Assembly (NCBI GenBank): GCA_029555925.1
Contig: JAKPQU010000316.1
Location: 1 to 13,556, forward strand
Source of the DNA: Bacillota bacterium
GTDB lineage: Bacteria > Eremiobacterota > SpSt-956 > JAKJGF01
Length of the DNA: 13,556 bases
Reading direction: 5' to 3'
Shown: positions 1 to 7,625 of the stretch, piece by piece
Layout of the letters: each line of letters starts with the position of its first letter
How positions within the stretch are numbered: the first letter of the stretch is position 1
Made by a program: the position numbers and the translations under genes
The notes under the pieces: generated by a model
Told to the model about the DNA's origin: nothing
What the model saw: only the letters and a program-made list of their open reading frames with translations
The model's database searches: none

Positions 1-618
1 ATGATGATGAGCGGAGGAGCAAATCCGTTTATGGGCGGCATGATGCCCGGTATGATGGGTGGTGGCTTCCCCGGTATGGGTGGTGGTGCAGGAGCCTATG
101 CAGGAGTAGGCCCCAATGGAGCCTATGCAGGAGCATATGCAGGCGGCGGCGGTGCAGGAGCGGCAGCAGGAGCAGGAACTGTTCCTACAGGAAATATTCC
201 TTTAGGAGAAAAACCTCCGAATGGCAGAGCCGGTATTGAAGCAATGTTCGGTCCTCCAGGACAGGGACAGGTTACAGTTCAGATGCCAGCAGGCCCCGGC
301 GGAAAAATGATAAAGGTAACATGTCATGCCAAGATAGCGGACAAACTTAAAGCAGTATTCGAAGAAATAAAAGCAAAAGGTCTTTCTGGTGAGATAAAAT
401 CTTTTGACGGCTGTTACAATAACAGAAATAAAAGAGGAGGCTCCAGCAAGAGTATCCATGCATGGGGTATCGGAGTGGACATCAATGCAGGACAGCATCC
501 AATGGGTTCTTCAAAACAGACTCCCGGACAGAGAGCCATAGCCGAAGTATTTGCAAAACATGGTTTCAAACAGTTGCCCAATGACCCGATGCATTTCCAG
601 TATGCTACAGGTTATTAA
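1..618 (+). CDS. M15-type zinc D,D-peptidase domain with Gly-rich N-terminus (5' end may be outside window)
   Basis: Probable murein peptidase of the M15 (VanY/endolysin-like) superfamily, cutting peptide stems of peptidoglycan. The C-terminal domain (about residues 105-205) holds the zinc signature SxHxxGxxxD (S151, H153, D160) and the second motif DPMHF (D195, H198). Arginines 142 and 145 sit where M15 enzymes bind the substrate carboxylate. Residues 1-65 are low-complexity Gly/Ala/Met/Tyr with AYAG units, so they look like a flexible linker or surface segment and not a signal peptide. The frame is open at base 1, so the true start may lie upstream and no ribosome site can be judged. It ends in TAA just before a strong hairpin terminator. 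Family seen from motifs; substrate and location inferred. Confidence 0.75.
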   Translation: MMMSGGANPFMGGMMPGMMGGGFPGMGGGAGAYAGVGPNGAYAGAYAGGGGAGAAAGAGTVPTGNIPLGEKPPNGRAGIEAMFGPPGQGQVTVQMPAGPGGKMIKVTCHAKIADKLKAVFEEIKAKGLSGEIKSFDGCYNNRNKRGGSSKSIHAWGIGVDINAGQHPMGSSKQTPGQRAIAEVFAKHGFKQLPNDPMHFQYATGY

Positions 619-636
619 TCAGAGCAATTAACTGAT

Positions 637-670
637 AAAACAGGATGGGAATAAAATCCCGTCCTGTTTT
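637..670 (+). terminator. Intrinsic terminator after the M15 peptidase gene
   Basis: A 14-bp stem, 637-650 with 657-670, has one G-T wobble and a 6-nt loop. Its AAAA/TTTT ends give a T-run after the hairpin. It lies 18 bases past the peptidase stop codon, and the A-run on the other side means it could also stop transcription from the minus strand. Confidence 0.8.
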
Positions 671-725
671 ATTATAAGGGAAAGAACTATGTTATTCTCT
701 TTATTAACCTGAATTCATTACCCCG

Positions 726-1259
726 TCAGGAAAACAAAAAATTATCCGTTAAAACACAGCATAATTTCTTCATTTCTTTTTCTCTGATTTTACATTCATT
801 AATAACCTGCTCCACCGTTTTGTTAACCAGTACCGGCTCATCGGCATATTTATCCGCTCAGGCGGAGGCTTCGGAAGAAGTAACTTCAAGATGAAACTGT
901 AATGCCACGGAGTTTTTATACCTGAAGGCCTGGTTTTTACACTTCTCCCCTGTTACCAGTAATTCCGCTCCCTGTGGTATGTCAAAAGTGTCTCCATGCC
1001 AGTGAAATACAGGAAATGTGCCGGGAAAATTTTTGAATAAAGTGTCTTTTTTTCCTGCATCGGTTAATCTCACTTCATAACCGCCTATTTCCATAACAGG
1101 ATTTTTTCGAACCTCTGCCCCTGCCGCCCTGGCAAGCAACTGGCCTCCGAAGCAGATGCCGAGGCAGGGAAGTTCTTTATCAATAAGATCCTTTACGAAA
1201 AAATACTCTTTTCGTAAAAATTCATGTTTAGACTTAACCTGCAGGTCTGATAATATTTT
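726..1259 (-). pseudogene. Decayed class I glutamine amidotransferase (GMP synthase-like)
   Basis: The minus frame reads through the nucleophile elbow GICFGG (Cys at 1154-1152), then FHWHGDTFDIP and the catalytic QFHLE box, as in free-standing class I GATases related to the GMP synthase amidotransferase domain. Two lesions are visible. The frame opens after tandem TAA codons (1265-1260), and the recognisable match starts only about 25 residues before the Cys, so the first ~60 residues, including the usual GGP loop, are gone. An in-frame TGA at 860-858 stops the protein soon after QFHLE, yet the same frame continues for 43 codons (ADKYADEP, then TVEQVINE) like a normal family C-terminus, to a TGA at 728-726. 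A tryptophan is common near that spot, so TGG to TGA is likely. A TTG at 1139 could start a 93-residue product, but it would lack the nucleophile Cys. I therefore call it dead. Confidence 0.8.
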
Positions 1260-1323
1260 TTATTAATCCCTTTTAACGTAGAGAAAAATATTATAAAATG
1301 ATTATTAGAAGGGGGTGTAAGTT

Positions 1324-1596
1324 ATGATTGAACAGAAAACAACCAGAGAAGAGCTTATTCATCTTATTAATATATTACCTGAACATGAAATCATTTCAGT
1401 AAAACGATTTATCGAATTCATTATAAGCCAGGCAAAATCTTCATTTCAAACTGACAGGCAAAAAGAGAGAGCTGTTCTGGTAAAAGAGTTAAGGGGGGCA
1501 TGTTCTCACCTGCCGGGTGGAAGTGAAGAATTTATGAGAGAAAAACATGAAGAAATTGATCTTGAAGAAAAGAAACTGGAGGAAAGATTACTTTGA
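1324..1596 (+). CDS. VapB-like antitoxin of a type II toxin-antitoxin pair
   Basis: A 90-residue acidic, mostly helical protein with a C-terminal stretch (EEFMREKHEEIDLEE, about residues 68-82) typical of small antitoxins encoded just before PIN toxins. Such antitoxins bind the toxin active site through the C-terminal tail and often repress their own promoter through the N-terminus. ATG 1324 is supported by a GAAGGGGG ribosome site at 1308-1315. Its stop overlaps the next gene's TTG start by 4 bases (1593-1596), the usual translational coupling of such pairs. Family assigned from gene order and tail sequence; no close named relative recognised. It looks intact although its partner toxin is damaged. 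Confidence 0.65.
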   Translation: MIEQKTTREELIHLINILPEHEIISVKRFIEFIISQAKSSFQTDRQKERAVLVKELRGACSHLPGGSEEFMREKHEEIDLEEKKLEERLL

Positions 1597-1880
1597 TTTA
1601 CGTTCTGGCTTCCTGCTCTTTAATTGCTTTTTTATGGGATGAATCCGGCTCGGATCTTGTAGAACCATTACTAATGTCTTCAGATACGTGTTTTGTTCAT
1701 ACAATAAATCTCTGTAAAGAGGCCGGTAAATATAAGGCCGAATTAAAGCGCATATCTCTGGCTGATTGTTTCTGTATTACTCTGGCAAAAAGAATCGGCA
1801 CCACCGTGGCCACTTCTGATCATCATGAATTTGATAAGGTAAGCACCCGGGGGATTGTTCCTGTTTTATTTATACGTTAG
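1593..1880 (+). CDS. Shortened, probably inactive VapC-type PIN toxin
   Basis: PIN-domain RNase toxins use a cluster of four acidic residues. Here the N-terminal strand reads MIYVLASC, where the family has D in VLDSC: residue 6 is A (codon GCT, one base from GAT). The C-terminal half is well preserved, with SLADCF (D58) and TSDHHEFD (D76). Between them INLC (residues 38-41) joins directly to KEAGKYKA (42-49). In related proteins about 40 residues separate these blocks and carry the second acidic residue (INLCE...). The 95-residue length against roughly 130-135 fits an in-frame internal deletion. Two of four catalytic acids are therefore missing. The TTG start overlaps the antitoxin stop (TTGA). 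It may be a relic, or a binding-only protein that still partners the antitoxin. PIN identity strong; loss of activity inferred. Confidence 0.75.
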   Translation: MIYVLASCSLIAFLWDESGSDLVEPLLMSSDTCFVHTINLCKEAGKYKAELKRISLADCFCITLAKRIGTTVATSDHHEFDKVSTRGIVPVLFIR

Positions 1881-1888
1881 CCCCGGGT
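1845..1888. terminator. Possible two-way terminator dyad between converging genes
   Basis: An 8-bp GC-rich inverted repeat, 1845-1852 with 1881-1888, brackets the end of the PIN gene just before the end of the converging DUF58 gene. The loop is long (28 nt) and there is no clear T-run, so this is weak. It is the only terminator-like structure between these converging units. Confidence 0.25.
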
Positions 1889-1908
1889 TCTATTTCATAG
1901 ATATTCAT

Positions 1909-3231
1909 TCACAGCCTCGCCCTGGATTTAATCTTCAAATATTCATTTATTACCCTTACGGAAAGCTCGGAAGGAATGGCATCTAACGTACACACACCCT
2001 TTTTCTCCATAATGGTAAGAGCTTTTTTCCTCTCCCATAAAACATGGTGACCTATGGCCTGTTCATAGATCTCTTTTGACGAAATGCAATCTCTCGTAGC
2101 AATATCTTTTATGACAGGATCGATTATTGTGACACAAAAAGGTATATGATGGGGAAAGAGTAAAGGGAAATATTTTAAAAGTTCTCCCGAACTGTCTTTA
2201 TCTATAAGATCTGTAAAGAGAAAAACAAGGCTTCTTTTTCTGGATCTGGTTCCAAGAAATTTAAAACAGGCGGGATAATTCGGCTCAACAAAACCTGGCT
2301 CAACTTCATAAAGGGTCTCAAGGAGCATATGAAGGTGTTTTTTACCTTTTCCGGGAGGAACATAGGATTTTATATCATGTCCGAATACCATAAGCCCCGC
2401 ATTATCTCCTCTCAGAGTACAGACATAACAGAGCATAAGGGCGGCATTTACCGCATAATCAAATTTTGCCATTTCCCCTGCCATAGCGGTCATAAGCCTT
2501 CCTGCATCTATCAAAATCATAATATTCTGACTTTTTTCCACATCATACTGGTTCACTATAAGATGTCCACGTCTGGCAGATGCTTTCCAGTTAATAGATC
2601 TGTATTCATCATCTGTCATATATTCGCGGAGACTCTCAAACTCCATCCCATGTCCCATGAGCCTTACAGGTTTTATGCCGCTTCTCTGAAGATGTCCCTT
2701 TATAGCCATTAACTGGTACCGGGATATATTCCGAAGGTCAGGATACACTCTTACTTCCTGTTTTTTTTCTATTGAAATTCTTCTTCCTGTTAGCCCGAGA
2801 AAACTGTATGCACGGATATGAATATGGCCGAAACTGTATTTACCTCTCTTTAAAGGAGTCAAAAAATACTCTATTTCACGACTCTCTCCCGGTGACATGG
2901 TAACGGTAAAAATTCTTTTTCTGTCAGATTTAAACTGAAAGGGGTAATCATCTTTAAGCTCTAAAGTAAGAGAAAAAAAACCTCTGTTTACCAGGGAAAT
3001 TTTAACGGGATTTTTAACTCCTATGGAAAAATTATCTTCTGTGATACGATTTACACCTATAAAATGAGGGGAAATCAAAAAATAATCCACAGTGGCCATG
3101 GTAAAAACTATCAGATTATAGACCAGAAAAATCATAAAAGGTTCTACCCATGAGCCGCCTGCAATTAGGGGAATTATGCCGGCACATAGAAGAAATATAA
3201 ATCTCTTTGCAGGGATAAAATTTATTTTCAC
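1909..3231 (-). CDS. DUF58 protein (MoxR-associated, von Willebrand A-like)
   Basis: Membrane-anchored DUF58 protein of 440 residues. Two hydrophobic segments (about 11-27 and 31-50) are followed by a beta-rich part, then the DUF58 signature at 197-222 with EYMTDDEYRSINWKASARR, then a von Willebrand A-like fold beginning ILIDAGR (239-245). DUF58 proteins are encoded beside MoxR ATPases and thought to be their effectors or clients; the biochemical role is not settled. The start chosen is GTG 3231, because AGGAG lies 8 bases upstream (3244-3240). A longer frame to 3339 only translates a heptamer repeat array into RHASRVT-like sequence. It is last in the operon, 142 bases after moxR with array A between. 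Confidence 0.88.
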   Translation of the reverse strand: MKINFIPAKRFIFLLCAGIIPLIAGGSWVEPFMIFLVYNLIVFTMATVDYFLISPHFIGVNRITEDNFSIGVKNPVKISLVNRGFFSLTLELKDDYPFQFKSDRKRIFTVTMSPGESREIEYFLTPLKRGKYSFGHIHIRAYSFLGLTGRRISIEKKQEVRVYPDLRNISRYQLMAIKGHLQRSGIKPVRLMGHGMEFESLREYMTDDEYRSINWKASARRGHLIVNQYDVEKSQNIMILIDAGRLMTAMAGEMAKFDYAVNAALMLCYVCTLRGDNAGLMVFGHDIKSYVPPGKGKKHLHMLLETLYEVEPGFVEPNYPACFKFLGTRSRKRSLVFLFTDLIDKDSSGELLKYFPLLFPHHIPFCVTIIDPVIKDIATRDCISSKEIYEQAIGHHVLWERKKALTIMEKKGVCTLDAIPSELSVRVINEYLKIKSRARL

Positions 3232-3249
3232 GTAACAATCTCCTATAAT

Positions 3250-3368
3250 CGTAATGCGTGATGCGTAATGCGTGATGCGTGATGCGTTATAATCGTGACG
3301 CGTAACGCGTGACGCGTGACGCGTAATGGGCATTTTCACTTTTCACGACTCACGCTTCACGACTCACC
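3250..3368. repeat. Heptamer repeat array A (CGTRAYG units plus TCACGAC units)
   Basis: Five CGTRATG units (3250-3284), a short TATAAT spacer, four CGTRACG units (3294-3321), one CGTAATG (3322-3328), then a different 7-bp series related to TCACGAC (about 3335-3368). It fills the gap between moxR and the DUF58 gene, beginning almost at the moxR stop codon and ending just before the DUF58 ribosome site. Read as protein it gives artificial HASRVT/HYASRIT strings. Confidence 0.9.
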
Positions 3369-3373
3369 ATTGA

Positions 3374-4321
3374 CTATCTCGGCACTTCAATACCTTCCAG
3401 TATATTCAAAATAATATCATCGGCAGAAATTCCTTCTATTTCCGCTTCGCTCCTCAGGACAAGTCTGTGACGCAGCACAGGACAGGCCAGATATTTCACG
3501 TCATCAGGTATGACAAAATCCCTTCCTCTTAAAGCTGCGAGGGCTTTTGAAGCAAGTAATAACATGACTGAAGCCCTGGGGCTTGCTCCCAGGATAAGAT
3601 TTACCGTTTCCCTGGTACGGCCCGTAATCTTTATTATATAGTCAAAAATGTTCTCTTCTACTTTTACCTTCTGCACCTCTGTTCTGCACTCAAGAATCCT
3701 GCTACTATCCGCCAGTGTTTTAATATTCAGTCTGTCAAATCTATGGGGATTAAACCCTCTGTGATGATTCTGTAAAATCTGATTTTCTTCTTTTTCCGAC
3801 GGATACTTAATATTTACCTTCAGGAGAAATCTGTCTAACTGAGCCTCGGGTAAAGGATAGGTTCCTTCATATTCCACGGGATTCTGGGTGGCAAGAACCA
3901 TAAAAACAGACGGAAGTTCAACGGTCTCCCCTTCTATGGTGACCTGCCTCTCTTCCATGGCTTCAAGGAGTGCTGCCTGAGTCTTTGGAGGAGTTCTGTT
4001 TATCTCGTCTGCAAGGAGCAGGTTTGTAAACACAGGTCCCTTCTTCAGATAAAACTCGCTTTTTGCAGGATTAAACACATGGGTTCCGGAAATATCTCCC
4101 GGCATTAAATCGGGAGTAAACTGTATTCTTTTAAAATCACAGTCAATCACTGCGGACAGAGTCTTCATAATAAGTGTTTTCGCCACTCCCGGCACGCCTT
4201 CAAGCAAAACATGGCCTTCCGTAAGAAGAGCCACATAGAGAAGTTCTATAACCTCTTCCTGGCCGACTATAATTTTAGCTATTTCCTCTGTTAAAGGACT
4301 GAATACATCTTTTACGGACAT
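3374..4321 (-). CDS. MoxR-family AAA+ ATPase
   Basis: MoxR-type AAA+ chaperone-like ATPase, 315 residues, the normal family length. Walker A GVPGVAKT (42-49) has Ala where most P-loops have Gly, as is common in MoxR. Walker B LLADEINR (102-109), sensor region ATQNP (144-148) and the arginine-finger block PEAQLDRF (158-165) are present, followed by the helical lid (GASPRA, then [13 protein letters not shown]). MoxR proteins form hexamers that remodel protein partners, often with DUF58/VWA proteins encoded beside them, as here. ATG 4321 has a GGA-type ribosome site about 10 bases upstream. It is separated from the preceding DUF4350 gene by 181 bases of array B and from DUF58 by array A, which is unusual for an operon that is normally tight. 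All catalytic motifs look intact. Confidence 0.95.
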   Translation of the reverse strand: MSVKDVFSPLTEEIAKIIVGQEEVIELLYVALLTEGHVLLEGVPGVAKTLIMKTLSAVIDCDFKRIQFTPDLMPGDISGTHVFNPAKSEFYLKKGPVFTNLLLADEINRTPPKTQAALLEAMEERQVTIEGETVELPSVFMVLATQNPVEYEGTYPLPEAQLDRFLLKVNIKYPSEKEENQILQNHHRGFNPHRFDRLNIKTLADSSRILECRTEVQKVKVEENIFDYIIKITGRTRETVNLILGASPRASVMLLLASKALAALRGRDFVIPDDVKYLACPVLRHRLVLRSEAEIEGISADDIILNILEGIEVPR

Positions 4322-4359
4322 TTAATCAAGATCCTTTCTATAATTATCGTAATTTTAAT

Positions 4360-4513
4360 CGTGACGCGTAACGCGTAACGCGTGACGGGTGGTTTGGTGA
4401 TGCGTAATGCGTGATGCGTGATGCGTATTTTCACCGGGTACCGGGCGAACACTGTTCGCCCTGCTACTCACTTTTCACTCTTCACTTTTCACGACTCACG
4501 ACTCACGACTCAC
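4360..4513. repeat. Heptamer repeat array B with internal GGGCGAACA palindrome
   Basis: Four CGTRACG units (4360-4387), a divergent stretch, CGTAATG/CGTGATG units (4403-4423), a 19-bp palindrome GGGCGAACA-C-TGTTCGCCC (4443-4461), then a TCACTTT/TCACGAC 7-bp series to 4513. The last repeats overlap the end of the DUF4350 gene and supply its stop codon and final residues. Arrays A and B share the order CGTRAYG block then TCACGAC block, so they are probably copies of one composite repeat. Confidence 0.85.
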
Positions 4514-5672
4514 TGCCGAATCCCTTTCTATATTTCTTAATTTCCTTATACCAGTTAAATAATTCTTTCTCACTCATGGTGCCGCTTTCGGACGAGGCTG
4601 ATTTTATAAGTTCTACGAGAGGCCCCGAAGGAAGACCTGTTCGTTCCGAAACCTTTTTTGCAATTTCATTGTAATCGTCCTGATTCTTAATGGCCAGTTT
4701 TTTCACAATATCCCTTTTAAAAGACGAATAGAGTTCACCTGCAATCTCTCTTCTTCCCTCTGCTCTGATGAAAAGGTTCGCCATAGATGTAACAAATTCG
4801 GCCTGACATGGGCCGGAAGGTTTTGCAGATAAAGGTACAGGTAAGCCAAATCTGAGACTTCTGGCAAATAAACATATAAAAATAGCAAGAAAAACCTGAA
4901 GAAGTATAACCTTCATATAAACAGGCATCCATGTCCGGAGTGTTTCTTTTCTGTCATAAGTAACAGTACCATAGCCATGATGATATTCGTCAAAATAGAT
5001 ATTACTGCCTTTACCTGCATAACTGTTCACTATACTTACCAGCAGTACTGAATTATCCAGATTTCCTATAGATTTATTTGAAATTAACGTATTATCTGTT
5101 ATAAATACTGCATGCCCTTTGCCTTCAGGACATGTTACCATTAACGGTCCTGTACCGTCACCGAAATATTCTACCATACCATCTGCAAAACCATCAATCC
5201 TGGACAGTGATGTAAACTTGACATCAGTCACTCCCGACACAGGGCCGGCAGTGTATAAAGGTTGAAATACACCGGCAGATTTACTTTCTTTCATTTTCAT
5301 ATTCCATTTTTTATATAGACTGTTATCATATTCGGAGAAAAACACAAGGGTATTACCACCGGAGAGCCACTGTTTCAGAGAAAAAATTTCACTTCCCGTA
5401 AGGTCATAATCAGGTTCTATTACAAGTAATAATCCTGCAGGAAGACTATCAAAATTTTTCTCATAACGTGATACACTGAAACCAAGTTCCGATAAAAGCA
5501 TAAATGCTCCTTTTGTCCCTTCAGGCCCTGTGCCGTAAGAAGAAAAATCCACCTTTTTCTTCGGGAAAAAAGACAGGATAACTATAAGGAAAATAAAGAA
5601 AAAGATAAAAAATATAACAGGTAAAATATAGTACCATTTAAATCTTTTACCGGGAATCTTTGTAGATTTCAT
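4503..5672 (-). CDS. DUF4350 membrane-anchored protein
   Basis: 389 residues. One N-terminal membrane helix (about 14-36), an extracytoplasmic DUF4350 domain (about 42-235) with the family's opening pattern SSYGTGPEGTKGAF (44-57), GGNTLVFF (105-112), a GKGHAVFITD strand (184-193) and FDEYHHG (227-233), then a second membrane helix (about 252-272) ending in the conserved RFGLPVP (274-280) and a cytoplasmic helical tail. DUF4350 proteins recur with MoxR, DUF58 and DUF4129; their reaction is unknown. ATG 5672 has AGGT a few bases upstream and follows the DUF4129 stop by 6 bases, so they are co-transcribed. The C-terminus GSES and the TGA stop lie inside array B, so the original end may have been altered by repeat insertion. 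Family assignment rests on these motifs and gene order. Confidence 0.82.
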   Translation of the reverse strand: MKSTKIPGKRFKWYYILPVIFFIFFFIFLIVILSFFPKKKVDFSSYGTGPEGTKGAFMLLSELGFSVSRYEKNFDSLPAGLLLVIEPDYDLTGSEIFSLKQWLSGGNTLVFFSEYDNSLYKKWNMKMKESKSAGVFQPLYTAGPVSGVTDVKFTSLSRIDGFADGMVEYFGDGTGPLMVTCPEGKGHAVFITDNTLISNKSIGNLDNSVLLVSIVNSYAGKGSNIYFDEYHHGYGTVTYDRKETLRTWMPVYMKVILLQVFLAIFICLFARSLRFGLPVPLSAKPSGPCQAEFVTSMANLFIRAEGRREIAGELYSSFKRDIVKKLAIKNQDDYNEIAKKVSERTGLPSGPLVELIKSASSESGTMSEKELFNWYKEIKKYRKGFGSES

Positions 5673-5678
5673 ATATAC

Positions 5679-6641
5679 CTAAATCTTTCTCATACAGTCT
5701 TTAAAAAATTCAAGAGCTTCCCTGTATTCTTCACCGGAACAGTCTTCAAGGCCGTACCATTTTTTATCATAAATATTGCAAAAATGTTCAAAAATTTCAG
5801 AGATTCCTTTCATATTGTTAGCTTCCATAAATTTCATATATTCCATATTGGTTTTCGTACCATCGAAAACGATAATATCTTTTCTGTCAAGGCTTAATAA
5901 AAGAGAATAAAGGAGCCCCTGAAGAGCAGCTCTATAATCACCCTTTGCCGAAAGGTCGGAGGCTTTTTTCTCCCATAACATAGCATCTGATTTTTTTGAA
6001 TAAAAGGTGCCTTTATAACCTTCCGTAACTGTACCGGCAAAGCGTCGTTTAATGGATATAATCAAAAATCCTGTTATCAGCGAAACTATTACAGAGACAA
6101 AAGCAAGTATTATATAAAGTATAATTCTGTATCTTTCGTTGCCGTTATCCAGTTTCATAATCTTTAAAAGTTCTTTTATGAAAGATACTGATAAAAGCCA
6201 TCTCACGAATCTGTCTTTAAATGCATAAATATCAAAATATTGAAACTGTTTCTGTAAAAGTATGGCTCTTATCCTTTTTTTTATATCATCTTTATTTACC
6301 GGCTTTTCTTCCCGTGGTAAGTTCATTAAAGCATAAAGTCTGCTTTTAACCCTTCTCAGTAATAACAGTTTCCCTTCTTTTTTTTCAATTGTTTTAAACA
6401 GATTTGCTTCACGGATTACCCACGGAACAGTGACATCTTTTTTTTTTATAATTGCCGGGGGAAAAAGGTTTTCTAAATTTATATCCGATGTTTTTCCGTC
6501 TCTTATATCTTTCTCTGCAGCAGAAATATTTTCAATGGCTTTTCTTACGTCTTTATAACAATCATACCTCTCCGTAGCCTCTATCTGAGAGAAGATACAT
6601 ATAATAAACAACAGAATGATGTTAATGTTTAAATGTCTCAT
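5679..6641 (-). CDS. DUF4129 domain membrane protein
   Basis: 320 residues from ATG 6641. An N-terminal hydrophobic segment (about 5-18, followed by SQIEA) looks like a signal peptide. A variable, charged extracytoplasmic part (25-165) follows, then a membrane helix (171-196) and a cytoplasmic C-terminal domain (225-320) with the DUF4129 pattern: AKGDYRAALQGLLYSLLL (232-249), T-x-x-EY (265-268) and WYGLEDCSGEEYREA (295-309). This domain is also found at the C-terminus of some bacterial transglutaminase-like proteins and is a regular partner of MoxR/DUF58. A longer frame runs to 6698, but 6641 gives a plausible export signal and overlaps the upstream gene by 20 bases. No strong ribosome site is visible, so coupling to the upstream gene's translation is likely. 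Confidence 0.8.
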   Translation of the reverse strand: MRHLNINIILLFIICIFSQIEATERYDCYKDVRKAIENISAAEKDIRDGKTSDINLENLFPPAIIKKKDVTVPWVIREANLFKTIEKKEGKLLLLRRVKSRLYALMNLPREEKPVNKDDIKKRIRAILLQKQFQYFDIYAFKDRFVRWLLSVSFIKELLKIMKLDNGNERYRIILYIILAFVSVIVSLITGFLIISIKRRFAGTVTEGYKGTFYSKKSDAMLWEKKASDLSAKGDYRAALQGLLYSLLLSLDRKDIIVFDGTKTNMEYMKFMEANNMKGISEIFEHFCNIYDKKWYGLEDCSGEEYREALEFFKDCMRKI

Positions 6642-7485
6642 ATACCATAAGTTCAAGATCATAACCTTCTTTTCTGAAACGAATATCATAATAAACAAGG
6701 GTATTACATGTAAAAAGAAGAGGTATAAGAATTATTGCCAGTATCTGCGGAACCAGTTGTATGAGAAACTGTATTAAAGGATGGCTATACGCCATATAAA
6801 GAGATAGAAAAGCAAAAGGCACGGAAAAAGCTCCCTGTATAACCTGGACAAATAATCCTGCAATAAAAGGCACAGCTATGGCCTTCAGAGGATCTTTTGC
6901 TACAAGTATTACAGCTCTTCTGAAGGATTGGAAAAAGGCATAATCTTCCAGAATTACAGCAGGTGCTATAAAATTAGATAAAAATAAAAGAACTGTAAAT
7001 ATACTTATGCATATAAAGAAGAGAAACAGAAAGATAACGAGAAATAATACCTTCATGGTATGCTCCTTAAAAGAAATAAAAGCAAGGAATAAAAGAACTG
7101 CCGGTAATAAAAGCAAAAACATAAGAAATATATAAAGAAACATGGTAAAAATAAATCTAAATAATTTTTTAGTTCTTAACAGATCCGTCATTGTTCCGTA
7201 TATGGACGTAGGGCGCTTTAAAATAATATCAGAAATTATATTGATACTCAAAGCCTGAGAGATATTGAACATAATAAACCACAGAGGCAGTATACCAAGA
7301 CATGTGACGGCTATAAAAATCCAGAGTAACTCCCTGTCATATCCGAAATATAAAAAAGCAAGATAAAGTGCTATAAATAATATGTAGGGAATATAACCGG
7401 CAATATTAACAGTACATAAAATTTTAAAGTTATTTCTATAAATAGAAATTGACCGATCCAGTATATCTGCAACAGGAGTGGACAT
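6622..7485 (-). CDS. Polytopic membrane protein of the MoxR/DUF58 cluster
   Basis: 287 residues with about six membrane helices (roughly 23-46, 52-76, 110-135, 137-168, 200-225 and 238-262), very rich in Phe/Leu/Ile. The N-terminus VADILDRSISIYRNNF resembles the cytoplasmic lead-in of proteins with the glycerophosphodiester phosphodiesterase membrane domain (no catalytic domain) that often accompany DUF4129/DUF4350 genes. No catalytic motif is seen, so it may be an integral scaffold or transporter-like subunit. ATG 7485 has AGGAT about 8 bases upstream. The last 20 bases overlap the DUF4129 gene, implying tight coupling. Membrane nature is certain from composition; exact family is inferred. 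Confidence 0.75.
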   Translation of the reverse strand: MSTPVADILDRSISIYRNNFKILCTVNIAGYIPYILFIALYLAFLYFGYDRELLWIFIAVTCLGILPLWFIMFNISQALSINIISDIILKRPTSIYGTMTDLLRTKKLFRFIFTMFLYIFLMFLLLLPAVLLFLAFISFKEHTMKVLFLVIFLFLFFICISIFTVLLFLSNFIAPAVILEDYAFFQSFRRAVILVAKDPLKAIAVPFIAGLFVQVIQGAFSVPFAFLSLYMAYSHPLIQFLIQLVPQILAIILIPLLFTCNTLVYYDIRFRKEGYDLELMVYETFKH

Positions 7486-7521
7486 AAAACTATCCTATCA
7501 GAATTCAGGTGAATTCAATTT

Positions 7522-7620
7522 CTACTCAACATTTAAAGAAGAAATAATACTGGTAATTATATCTATTTCTTTTTCCAGTTTAAAATCAGATATTTTTTTA
7601 AGATATTCATCTCTTCTCAT
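7522..7620 (-). CDS. Possible small protein, 32 residues
   Basis: A short frame starting ATG 7620 (MRRDEYLKKISDFKLEKE) and ending TAG 7522. Its ribosome site AGGAG is well placed 9 bases upstream and overlaps the last codons and stop of the TPR gene, a typical coupled arrangement. It fills most of the 140-base gap between the TPR gene and the membrane protein gene. Predicted as an amphipathic helix with an acidic middle; no family recognised. It may be a real small protein, or a device that keeps ribosomes moving along the operon. Confidence 0.45.
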   Translation of the reverse strand: MRRDEYLKKISDFKLEKEIDIITSIISSLNVE

Positions 7621-7625
7621 TATCT

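Noticed and set aside
202..498. Minus-strand frame inside the peptidase gene
   Set aside because: It is antisense to a conserved zinc peptidase domain, with no ribosome site or family pattern.
3232..3339. N-terminal extension of the DUF58 protein to ATG 3339
   Set aside because: It only translates array A into RHASRVT/HYASRIT strings; GTG 3231 has AGGAG at correct spacing and starts the conserved protein.
3250..3368. CRISPR array
   Set aside because: Units are 7 bp, contiguous and without unique spacers; no cas genes are present.
4411..4674. Plus-strand frame over array B and the DUF4350 end
   Set aside because: It reads through repeat array sequence and the antisense of a well-supported gene.
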